Shown here piece after piece: positions 1 through 5,536 of a DNA stretch of 7,307 nucleotides (its first letter is position 1; the number at the start of each line of letters is the position of its first letter). The position numbers and the translations under genes were made by a program. This DNA is from Betaproteobacteria bacterium (lineage in GTDB: Bacteria > Pseudomonadota > Gammaproteobacteria > Burkholderiales > Burkholderiaceae), in assembly GCA_018969885.1 (NCBI GenBank), contig JAGWXN010000170.1, positions 1 through 7,307 on the forward strand. Direction: 5' to 3'. A model generated the notes under the pieces. That model saw only the letters and a program-made list of their open reading frames with translations, was not told the DNA's origin and ran no database searches.

Positions 1-369
1 GATTGGAGCGATGTTGGAAGCGTTGAGGGGCGCCTGCCGCCAGGTACCCCAGAAAAACACCGCGCAGCAGACCAGCACCAGCGCATCGGACACGATCATG
101 CAAAGCCTGCGACCGGAGGACCCGAATCGGACCACCAGCGTCTCCACCCCCATGTGTGCGTTTTCGCGGGCCACCACCACTGCCCCCACAAAGGTGAGCC
201 AGACAAACAGAAACCGAGAAAGCTCCTCGGAAAGCGCGATTCCCGAGTCGAAGGCGTAGCGGAGCACGACGTTGCCGAACACCATCACCACCATGGCAGC
301 GAGGCAGGCCACAATGAAGCCTTCACACACTCGAAACAGGGAATCAATCAGCCGGAGACGCACGCTCAT
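1..369 (-). CDS. TRAP transporter small permease, DctQ type (partial, 3' end outside window)
   Basis: This is the small inner-membrane subunit of a tripartite ATP-independent periplasmic transporter. In this family it pairs with the large permease DctM and a periplasmic binding protein DctP to import carboxylates or other organic acids with sodium. The reverse-strand reading gives 123 residues from ATG at 369 with no stop before the edge, so the C-terminus is missing; full proteins are usually about 160-190 residues. Three hydrophobic segments are visible at about residues 17-37, 51-67 and 90-107. The family hallmark lies between the first two: NVVLRY, then SEELSRFLFVWLTF, then an AHMGVE block. 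No strong ribosome binding site precedes the start. The next genes beyond the left edge are probably DctM and DctP. The substrate is unknown, but an aromatic or dicarboxylic acid would suit the neighbourhood (inference). Confidence 0.9.
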   Translation of the reverse strand, partial: MSVRLRLIDSLFRVCEGFIVACLAAMVVMVFGNVVLRYAFDSGIALSEELSRFLFVWLTFVGAVVVARENAHMGVETLVVRFGSSGRRLCMIVSDALVLVCCAVFFWGTWRQAPLNASNIAPI

Positions 370-539
370 CGCCCAAAACCGCGGAGCCGCGATGCTACAC
401 CGCGCATCAGGCGGCAGTCGACCGGGCCTCGCGGCCCGAGGCTCGGCGCAAGCGTTTTCATCTCAATCGTGATGCCAGCCCGGCGCGAACGGCCGCTATC
501 ATCGGCGGCAAAATCAGTTCTTACCCCGACAAGAGACCC
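370..539. promoter_or_regulatory. Divergent intergenic control region with GC-rich hairpin
   Basis: This 170-base gap separates the divergent TRAP permease and hydrolase genes, so it should hold promoters for both. I see no convincing -35/-10 pair. It contains two mutually exclusive GC-rich stems: CGGGCC (423-428) with GGCCCG (433-438), and GCCTCG (426-431) with CGAGGC (437-442). On the minus strand these fall in the possible leader of the permease gene. No T tract follows on either strand, so they do not look like a terminator. Confidence 0.35.
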
Positions 540-1442
540 ATGATGCAGCAGTCGATCCAACTCGGCCCGGTCACCGTCTGGCCTGGCCGGTCGGCCGGAA
601 AGTATCCGGACGGTAATCAGGTGATCGTTCACGGCAGCGATTCAATCGCGGTGTTCGACACGCCGCTGGTTGCCCAGACGCTACCTGAGGCGTCCGGCTT
701 CGCCAGCGCCGACCTCGTGATCCTGGGGCATGTGCATGAGGATCACATGGCGGGGCTGGGGATGCTGCAGCACGCGCCGCTCCATGTTCATCAAGGCGAT
801 CTCGAGGCCGCGCGCAGCTGGGCTGGGCTCGCAGCCCACTATGGCTACACGCCCGACGTGCTCGATCCGCTCCATGACAAGATCGTGCGCGAGTTCCGCT
901 ACACGCCGCGGCCGGATGCGCTGGGTTATGACGACGGGGCAGTCTGGGATCTGGGGGGCGTGCAGGTCCATGCAGTCCACATGCCCGGCCATACTTCGGG
1001 CCACTGCGTGCTCCTGGTCGAGCCGCATGGCATCGCCTTCATCGGCGATATCGATCTCTCGAGTTTTGGTCCCTACTACGGCGACGCCACCTCGAGCCTT
1101 GCAGCCTTTCGAGTCACCCTTGATCGCATCGCTCACCTGCCCGCTTCATGCTGGATCACCTCGCATCACAAGGGCGTGATCCGCGAGCGCGCCGAATTCC
1201 TGCAACTCCTCGAAGCGTTCACCGACCGGCTGCGCGCCCGCGAGGCGCGCTTATTGTCCCTGCTTGAAAGCGGACCTCAGACCTTGGCGCAGCTTGCGCA
1301 GTCACGTGTGGTGTATCGGCCGGAGGCCTCAGAACTCTGGATCAATGCGGCCGAGGAGCGCAGCATTGCGCAGCACCTCGATGAGATGCTGCAGTCCGGT
1401 CAGGTGCGACAGGACGGAGACTGCTTCATGCTGCGCGGCTGA
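540..1442 (+). CDS. MBL-fold metallo-hydrolase, LACTB2/glyoxalase II-like
   Basis: This 300-residue protein has the metallo-beta-lactamase fold and should be a cytoplasmic metal-dependent hydrolase, as no signal peptide is visible. The metal-binding HxHxDH motif is HVHEDH at residues 64-69, with His151 in the PGHTSGH motif, Asp170 in the GDID motif and a late His pair at 209-210. These supply both metal sites, so the enzyme looks intact. Residues 220-300 form a charged, helical C-terminal region resembling the small winged-helix tail of LACTB2-like members; its LLSLLESGPQTLAQL segment reads like the first helices of such a domain. Two ATG codons are in tandem at 540 and 543. The weak AAGAG upstream is better spaced for the second, so the true start may be 543. 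The substrate is unknown: hydroxyacylglutathione, other thioesters and nucleic acid are all known for relatives. The gene is transcribed alone, divergent from the TRAP permease. Confidence 0.9.
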   Translation: MMQQSIQLGPVTVWPGRSAGKYPDGNQVIVHGSDSIAVFDTPLVAQTLPEASGFASADLVILGHVHEDHMAGLGMLQHAPLHVHQGDLEAARSWAGLAAHYGYTPDVLDPLHDKIVREFRYTPRPDALGYDDGAVWDLGGVQVHAVHMPGHTSGHCVLLVEPHGIAFIGDIDLSSFGPYYGDATSSLAAFRVTLDRIAHLPASCWITSHHKGVIRERAEFLQLLEAFTDRLRAREARLLSLLESGPQTLAQLAQSRVVYRPEASELWINAAEERSIAQHLDEMLQSGQVRQDGDCFMLRG

Positions 1443-1519
1443 AAGGGCGGAATCAGCTCGGCGACAGGGTGGCAAACCCGTCCCGACAACCAGCGACCTC
1501 GCCCTCCCTCCTGCCCACC

Positions 1520-1555
1520 AAAAAAAGGGCCTGCGGCGACTGCTCGCCACAGGCC
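1520..1555 (-). terminator. Intrinsic terminator of the 81-residue protein gene
   Basis: On the minus strand a 12-base-pair stem (arms 1544-1555 and 1528-1539) closes a four-base loop and is followed by seven consecutive T residues (complement of 1520-1526). The single non-Watson-Crick position is a G-U wobble in minus-strand RNA but a C-A mismatch in plus-strand RNA. No T tract follows on the plus strand. Both facts assign the terminator to the minus strand, about 50 bases beyond the stop codon of the gene at 1604-1849. It supports that small gene being real and monocistronic. Confidence 0.88.
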
Positions 1556-1603
1556 GAACCACCATTTTGGAGGTGGAGGAGACAGCGGTACGGGCGAGAC
1601 GCC

Positions 1604-1849
1604 TCAGCGAACGTCGTTTGACGTCATGCGCTGGGCGGCCGCCTGAATTTCTGCGCGCACGCGGGGGTCCTGGAGCGCGATCGCTTCCACCCGCGCGAGG
1701 GCCCAGGCTTCGTAACCACTCGCCAGCCGCGCCCAACCCTGCCAGCCGCGAACGGCGGTCACCGTGCGGGAGGCAATGTACGCGACGGCGTCATAAGAGC
1801 GCCCTAATCGATCGAGTCCGGGGTGGGTCAAGGAGTAATGCGCGGCCAT
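1604..1849 (-). CDS. Small hypothetical protein, 81 residues
   Basis: I do not recognise this protein. The start at 1849 is chosen over an in-frame upstream ATG at 1924 because AAGGA (1858-1862) sits eight bases before it, and the longer N-terminus would be encoded by AT-rich, promoter-like DNA. The product is probably soluble and largely helical: it has many Ala and Arg residues, five aromatic residues between positions 38 and 49 or nearby (WQGW, GYEAW), and a C-terminal DPRVRAEIQAAAQRM stretch that suits an amphipathic helix. There is no signal peptide, cysteine or clear metal site. A loose similarity in layout to short DUF1127-like proteins of proteobacteria is possible, but the usual LDDRxLxDIG-type motif is absent. 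It has its own ribosome binding site, a plausible promoter and a strong terminator, and is divergent from the LysR gene, an arrangement in which LysR proteins often control the neighbour. Confidence 0.72.
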   Translation of the reverse strand: MAAHYSLTHPGLDRLGRSYDAVAYIASRTVTAVRGWQGWARLASGYEAWALARVEAIALQDPRVRAEIQAAAQRMTSNDVR

Positions 1850-1966
1850 GATGAGAATCCTTTTTGGTTCGAGGCAGGAGAAGATTTTTTTGTGTTGAAC
1901 GAATTGTGGGGCGGGTTGAAACATATTTCCAATTGATGTTTATGATGCTTACCATCACCATAACTG
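1850..1966. promoter_or_regulatory. AT-rich divergent promoter region between small gene and LysR gene
   Basis: This gap is clearly richer in A and T than its flanks. It holds candidate promoters in both directions. Toward LysR: TTGAAA (1916-1921), 19 bases, TATGAT (1941-1946). Toward the small gene: TTGGAA (complement of 1927-1932), 18 bases, CACAAT (complement of 1903-1908). The two overlap, as is typical of LysR-controlled divergent pairs. The matches are by eye and the spacers slightly long. Confidence 0.4.
1940..1963. promoter_or_regulatory. Imperfect dyad over the LysR promoter, possible autoregulatory site
   Basis: TGATG (1943-1947) and CATCA (1953-1957) form an inverted repeat with a five-base spacer. 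TTA upstream and ATAA after a two-base bulge extend it. The dyad covers the candidate -10 box and start site of the LysR gene, where an autorepressing regulator would bind. LysR-type proteins typically bind interrupted dyads near their own promoter, but the classic T-N11-A site is not unambiguous here. Confidence 0.3.
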
Positions 1967-2944
1967 ATGATAAGAATGGCCAACTTCAGAACGCTGGACC
2001 TGAACCTGCTTCGCCTCTTCGACGAACTCATGGCCGAGCGCAATCTCACCCGCGCCGCCGATAACCTCTCGATGACCCAACCTGCGGCCAGTAACGCGCT
2101 GAAGCGCCTGCGCGACGCGTTGGGTGACCCCCTGGTGAACCGCTCGGGCTATGGCGTGGAACCCACGCCATACGCGACCGCGCTCTGGCCCGCCATCCGT
2201 GCGGCCCTCGATCAGTTGCGCTCTGCCGTGGCACCCGATGCCTTCGACCCCGCCACGGCGCAAAGCAGCTTTCTGCTCACCATGGCCGACTCAACCGCCA
2301 CCATGCTGATTCCGCCGCTCTTGAAGGTGATCGAACGCGAGGCGCCACGCATCAACCTGCGCGTGCTGCCCCTCACCACCCGCGACCCGCGGGACTGGCT
2401 GGAGGCCAAGCGAATTGATGTCGCGATCGGCTATTTCCCAGCGGTCATCGCCGGGCTCGCGCTGCAGCAAATGGAGGGCAGCTCGCAGGAGTTCGGTCAC
2501 AGCCGCCTCTACACGGGCGAGTATGTGTGCGTGATGCGCCGTGGACACCCGCTTGCCGCGGGCGAGCTCACGCTCGATGCCTACTGCGCGGCCAACCATC
2601 TGCTGGTGAGCTTTTCGGGTCGTCCGATCGGGTTCGTCGATGAGGCGCTGTCAGACCTCAAACGGAGCCGCCGGGTGATGCTGACCGTCAATCAATACGT
2701 CACGGCGGGCCAGGTCGTGGCCCGCTCGGATCTGCTTACCGTGGTTCCGAGGCACTTCGTCGCGGCCACCGGCTTTCAGCGCGCACTGGCTGTTCGACGA
2801 CTGCCCTTTGAGCTCCCCCCCGTGCACGTGGACATCCTGTGGCAACGCCGGCAGGCGCAACGCCCCGGCCATCGATGGCTGCGCGAACGGATCGAGGAGG
2901 CGGCTGCCCGGGTATTCAGCCAGACGACGGCCGGGCCAGCCTGA
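1967..2944 (+). CDS. LysR-type transcriptional regulator, NahR/DntR/NodD-like branch
   Basis: This is a DNA-binding regulator of the LysR family, 325 residues from this start, close to the usual family length of about 300. The N-terminal winged helix-turn-helix covers about residues 11-70: DLNLLRLFDEL, LTRAADNLSMTQPAASNALKR, then DPLVNRSGYGVEPTPYA. The effector-binding domain follows at about 95-310. The DLNLLRLFD opening and the GVEPTPYA end of the wing resemble the NahR/DntR/NodD branch, many of whose members sense aromatic compounds. An in-frame ATG at 1976 would give a protein starting MANFRTLDL, closer to family relatives; neither start has a good ribosome binding site, and the predicted leader is very short. 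It is divergent from the 81-residue gene and convergent with the hydroxylase operon, so it may control either. Its last 29 bases overlap the DUF2783 gene on the other strand. Confidence 0.93.
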   Translation: MIRMANFRTLDLNLLRLFDELMAERNLTRAADNLSMTQPAASNALKRLRDALGDPLVNRSGYGVEPTPYATALWPAIRAALDQLRSAVAPDAFDPATAQSSFLLTMADSTATMLIPPLLKVIEREAPRINLRVLPLTTRDPRDWLEAKRIDVAIGYFPAVIAGLALQQMEGSSQEFGHSRLYTGEYVCVMRRGHPLAAGELTLDAYCAANHLLVSFSGRPIGFVDEALSDLKRSRRVMLTVNQYVTAGQVVARSDLLTVVPRHFVAATGFQRALAVRRLPFELPPVHVDILWQRRQAQRPGHRWLRERIEEAAARVFSQTTAGPA

Positions 2945-3110
2945 GCGCTTCGGTAAGCGTGTCACGATCGCCCACATGGTTTGCCAGGAGCAGCACCAGG
3001 CGTGCGTTCATGAGCGCAGCCGACTGCTCGTCCAGGTCGCGCTGACTATCGATCAGTTCCTGATAGAAGCCGTCCGGATCGGCGATGTTGGGGGCGAGGT
3101 TGAGCGGCAT
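2916..3110 (-). CDS. DUF2783 domain protein, 64 residues
   Basis: A small protein matching the DUF2783 family, from memory of its conserved features: an N-terminal NLAPNIADPDGFY block, then helical LIDSQRDLDEQSAALMNARL and LLLANHVGD, ending with LTEALRLAR. Its whole length is the domain, and no membrane segment or signal is visible. The biochemical function of the family is not known to me. Members often sit beside FAD-dependent aromatic hydroxylases, as here, so a structural or stabilising partner of the hydroxylase is a fair guess (inference). The start at 3110 is supported by GGAG (complement of 3116-3119) five bases upstream. The gene begins 22 bases after the hydroxylase stop and is last in the operon. 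Its 3' end runs 29 bases into the convergent LysR gene, and no terminator is visible after it. Confidence 0.88.
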   Translation of the reverse strand: MPLNLAPNIADPDGFYQELIDSQRDLDEQSAALMNARLVLLLANHVGDRDTLTEALRLARPSSG

Positions 3111-3115
3111 CGTGA

Positions 3116-3119
3116 CTCC
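3116..3119 (-). promoter_or_regulatory. Ribosome binding site of the DUF2783 gene
   Basis: GGAG on the minus strand lies five bases before the ATG at 3110. It fixes the start within a longer open frame that extends upstream, in another frame, into the hydroxylase gene. Confidence 0.7.
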
Positions 3120-3132
3120 GGTCGCAACGGGT

Positions 3133-4752
3133 TCAGTGCAACGCAAGGCTGCGGGCAAGCGCCGCATGAATCTGGTCTGCCGACGGCGAACGCCAGCGCG
3201 CCGCAATGAACTGATCGGGCCGAACCAGATAAACCGCCTGCTCTCTTGCATCAAGGCGTGCAGCCAGAACGCCTTGCCGATCATGAACATCATGACCCAC
3301 CCGCACGCATGAGAGCGGCACCGGCCACGAGGGCCGGTCATGAAGCGGGGGAACCTCGCCCACCACCAGCAGCGTAAAGCCCGCGCCCAGGTGTTCGAGC
3401 AACCAGCCCGGCCGGCCATCGGGCAGTGCAACCGGCGCATCCGGACACGGCGCACCGGGCGCAGCCGACAGCGCCTCGAAACGGTCGATATCGGGGGTAA
3501 TCACAGGCGAATCGGTGTACCGCGTGGGCAGCGACAGCCGCCCGCTGTTCACCAGCGGCCGCGCAAACGCATGGTCGCGCGCGAGGCCCAGCACGGCATC
3601 GCGAAACAACCGGCTGGAGGCATTCTTGGGTGTGATGAAGTCGGTCGAACGCGTGGAATTGCGGATGTTGTCGTCAGCGGCCAGCGCGCGCTCGTCGTGA
3701 TAGGAATCGAGCAGCGTCTCGGGTGCCACGCCCGCCAGCACGTATTGCAGTTTCCAGGCGAGGTTGTCAATGTCCTGCACCCCGGAATTGGCCCCCCGGG
3801 CACCAAACGGGGAGACCTGGTGCGCGCTGTCACCCGCGAACAGCACCCGACCGTAGCGGAACCGATCGATGCGTCGGCAGGCAAACTGGTAGATCGATAC
3901 CCACTCAAGCTCAAAGTCGGCTTGAGGCCCCAGCATCTGGCGCACCCGCGCCTCCACTCGCTCGGGCTTGCGCTCTTCAACCGGGTCGGCATCCCATCCC
4001 AGCTGAAAGTCGATCCGCCAGACGTTATCGCGTTGTTTGTGCAGCAGCGCCGACTGGCCGGGATGAAACGGCGGATCGAACCAGAACCAGCGCTCGGTGG
4101 GAAACTCGGCCTTCATCAGCACATCCGCGATCAGAAAGCGATCCTGAAACGCCTGCCCGGTGAAAGGCGCGCCCACCATGGCACGTGTGTCGCTGTTGGC
4201 GCCGTCACAGGCGATCACCCAGGAAGCGATGGCCTGGTAGCCCCCCTCTGGGGTGTCGACGCCCAGCCTCACCGACTCGGCATCCTGCTCGAGCGAGATC
4301 ACGCGATGGCGCCAGCGCAGATCGATGAGGTCGCTTGCCAGGCAGCGCTCGACCAGGGTCTGCTCGAGGTGGTACTGCTGCAGGTTCACCATGGCCGGCA
4401 TCTTGTGATCGGGCTCGGGGAGAAGGTCGAAGCGATAGACCATCTCATCGCGAAAGTACACCTTCCCCACCTGCCAGCGTATGCCGGCCGCAGCCACGCT
4501 CTCGCCGCACCCGAGGCGATCCCAGACTTCAAGCGTACGCTTGGCATAGCAAAGCGCGCGCGAGCCTGTGCTCACGGTGTCGTTGTCATCCAGCACCACC
4601 ACGCGTACGCCGCGCGCGGCCAGATCGAGCGCAGCCGTCAGCCCCACCGGCCCGGCGCCCACCACGATCACCGGGTGCGTCTGCGCGAGGCCACCGGCCT
4701 GCTCGGGCGCGGGCCGCCACGCGTAGCGGGGCGGCGTGAACGTCTGCGACAC
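3133..4752 (-). CDS. FAD-dependent aromatic hydroxylase (class A flavoprotein monooxygenase, MhpA/PheA-like)
   Basis: This 539-residue cytoplasmic enzyme belongs to the group A flavin monooxygenases, which use NAD(P)H and oxygen to add a hydroxyl group to phenols or aromatic acids. All three signature motifs are present: the Rossmann GAGPVG at residues 32-37, the DG motif CDGANSDTR around Asp183, and the GD motif LFAGDSAHQVSPFGARGAN around Asp308, which binds the FAD ribityl and pyrophosphate. The C-terminal 120 or so residues match the thioredoxin-like domain of the phenol hydroxylase/MhpA branch (LLVVGEVPP, then VYLVRPDQFIAARW) without a CxxC pair. The start is GTG at 4752, six bases after the VOC stop; no other reasonable start exists before the Rossmann motif. 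The short gap suggests translational coupling. The substrate cannot be deduced: 3-(3-hydroxyphenyl)propionate, hydroxybenzoates, resorcinol-type and chlorinated phenols are all used by relatives. Confidence 0.93.
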   Translation of the reverse strand: MSQTFTPPRYAWRPAPEQAGGLAQTHPVIVVGAGPVGLTAALDLAARGVRVVVLDDNDTVSTGSRALCYAKRTLEVWDRLGCGESVAAAGIRWQVGKVYFRDEMVYRFDLLPEPDHKMPAMVNLQQYHLEQTLVERCLASDLIDLRWRHRVISLEQDAESVRLGVDTPEGGYQAIASWVIACDGANSDTRAMVGAPFTGQAFQDRFLIADVLMKAEFPTERWFWFDPPFHPGQSALLHKQRDNVWRIDFQLGWDADPVEERKPERVEARVRQMLGPQADFELEWVSIYQFACRRIDRFRYGRVLFAGDSAHQVSPFGARGANSGVQDIDNLAWKLQYVLAGVAPETLLDSYHDERALAADDNIRNSTRSTDFITPKNASSRLFRDAVLGLARDHAFARPLVNSGRLSLPTRYTDSPVITPDIDRFEALSAAPGAPCPDAPVALPDGRPGWLLEHLGAGFTLLVVGEVPPLHDRPSWPVPLSCVRVGHDVHDRQGVLAARLDAREQAVYLVRPDQFIAARWRSPSADQIHAALARSLALH

Positions 4753-4758
4753 CTTCGC

Positions 4759-5307
4759 TCAGCCGGGTGAAACGTTGGCGAACTCGGGCTCGTGCAACCA
4801 GGCTGCATGCTGGGGCGCACGCCGGGTCCGAGCCCATTCATCGAGCATCTCCCACTTCACCGCATCGAGCCGCGCCTGCATGGCTGCACTGGTGGTGTCG
4901 ACCGCAAGCTCGAGCCGATGACCGTTACAGTCGAAGAAATAAATCGACTGGAATAGCGTGTGATCCACGGGCCCGATCACCTCGATACCACCCGCCACGA
5001 GCCGCTTGCGCATGGCCTCGAGCGTGGCCAGGCTGTCAACCTTGAACGCGATATGCTGCACCCAACGCGGCGTGTTGGGATCAAACCCCATCTCGGGCGA
5101 ATTGGGGATTTCAAAGAAAGCGAGCACATTGCCGCCGCCCGCATCCAGGAACACATGCATGTAGGGGTCAGGCGCCTTGGTGGAGGGCACCTGGTTTTCG
5201 GCAATCGCAAGCACGAAATCCATGCCCAGGTGATCGCAATACCAGTGGACGGTTTCGCGCGCGTCGCGGCAGCGGTAGGCCGCGTGATGGACGCCTTGCA
5301 GTTTCAT
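4759..5307 (-). CDS. VOC superfamily protein (glyoxalase/extradiol dioxygenase fold)
   Basis: A 182-residue protein of the vicinal oxygen chelate superfamily, which includes glyoxalase I, extradiol ring-cleavage dioxygenases and epimerases. Two beta-alpha-beta-beta-beta modules are apparent, residues about 3-68 and 80-136. Candidate metal ligands are His7 or His8 (GVHHAAY), Glu66 (AFFEIP), His85 (VQHIAFKV) and Glu133 (GHRLELAV). The C-terminal 45 residues (KWEMLDEWAR and onward) extend beyond the fold. Start at 5307 is fixed by AGGAGA eight bases upstream, although the frame stays open much farther upstream. It is first in the operon with the aromatic hydroxylase, so it probably acts in the same catabolic pathway, either cleaving or rearranging the hydroxylated product. 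Four ligand positions including Glu66 fit glyoxalase I or an isomerase better than a dioxygenase; this is unsettled. Confidence 0.88.
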   Translation of the reverse strand: MKLQGVHHAAYRCRDARETVHWYCDHLGMDFVLAIAENQVPSTKAPDPYMHVFLDAGGGNVLAFFEIPNSPEMGFDPNTPRWVQHIAFKVDSLATLEAMRKRLVAGGIEVIGPVDHTLFQSIYFFDCNGHRLELAVDTTSAAMQARLDAVKWEMLDEWARTRRAPQHAAWLHEPEFANVSPG

Positions 5308-5314
5308 GGTGGTA

Positions 5315-5320
5315 TCTCCT
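5315..5320 (-). promoter_or_regulatory. Ribosome binding site of the VOC gene
   Basis: AGGAGA on the minus strand ends seven bases before the ATG at 5307. It is the strongest Shine-Dalgarno match in the window. It decides the VOC start against a much longer open frame reaching to about 5802. Confidence 0.85.
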
Positions 5321-5334
5321 GGGAGCGCTCGCCT

Positions 5335-5346
5335 GAAGTTCACTTC
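5335..5346. repeat. Inverted repeat GAAGT-TC-ACTTC, operator-like
   Basis: Two perfect five-base arms flank a two-base centre, 28 to 39 bases upstream of the VOC start codon and just downstream of the candidate promoter. This is a usual place for a repressor site, but arms this short can occur by chance. Confidence 0.35.
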
Positions 5347-5526
5347 GGCGCGGCATGACGCGGATGTTAACAAGGCCCTCAACCGGCGCAAGCGCGCCCA
5401 TCGGTCGGGGCGTCGCGCGTTGAGGCAAATCAAACTTTGTCCGGACGATTTCCGGCAGCCTGCCACGGTGATTCGCTCCCGCGATCCGCCTTCGAGTGAT
5501 ACGCTCGTCGCACTGTCTGATCTGTC

Positions 5527-5530
5527 GGAG
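5527..5530 (+). promoter_or_regulatory. Ribosome binding site of the DUF3014 gene
   Basis: GGAG lies six bases before the ATG at 5537. It selects this start over the in-frame upstream extension, which would encode a basic, unconserved-looking stretch inside the control region. Confidence 0.7.
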
Positions 5531-5536
5531 CCGCCC

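Larger units (their letters stand above)
5308..5536. promoter_or_regulatory. Divergent control region of the hydroxylase operon and the DUF3014 gene
   Basis: This gap of 229 bases should contain promoters for both divergent units. For the operon, a weak minus-strand candidate is TTGCGC (complement of 5386-5391), 16 bases, TAACAT (complement of 5364-5369), giving a leader of roughly 50 bases. The palindrome TGTTAACA (5365-5372) overlaps that -10 box, and an inverted repeat GAAGT-TC-ACTTC (5335-5346) lies between the predicted start site and the VOC ribosome binding site. A further palindrome, GTCCGGAC, sits at 5439-5446. I see no clear promoter for the DUF3014 gene. Confidence 0.4.

Noticed and set aside
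154..543. His-rich open frame on the plus strand (HHHHHG stretch)
   Set aside because: It mostly lies antisense to the TRAP permease. The His run comes from CAC/CAT codons complementary to GTG and ATG codons of a transmembrane segment.
681..1136. 151-codon minus-strand frame inside the MBL hydrolase
   Set aside because: It is a shadow of a gene with intact HxHxDH and other metal-site motifs, and has no ribosome binding site or family features.
1559..1576. CCACC/GGTGG hairpin as a second terminator, for the MBL gene
   Set aside because: The stem is only five base pairs and no T tract follows on the plus strand.
1264..1851. 195-codon plus-strand frame over the MBL 3' end and the small gene
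   Set aside because: It overlaps two better-supported genes and the terminator stem, is Arg/Ser/Pro-rich, and shows no domain.
1850..1924. Longer start (ATG at 1924) for the 81-residue protein
   Set aside because: The added 25 residues are encoded by AT-rich promoter-like sequence, and a well-spaced AAGGA directly precedes the ATG at 1849.
3340..4770. 476-codon plus-strand open frame opposite the hydroxylase gene
   Set aside because: It is the antisense shadow of a gene with all class A monooxygenase motifs. Long antisense frames are common in GC-rich DNA, and its translation is Arg/His/Gln-rich without recognisable motifs.
5306..5536. N-terminal extension of the DUF3014 frame
   Set aside because: Its translation is basic and featureless, it covers the divergent control region, and a good ribosome binding site precedes the ATG at 5537.
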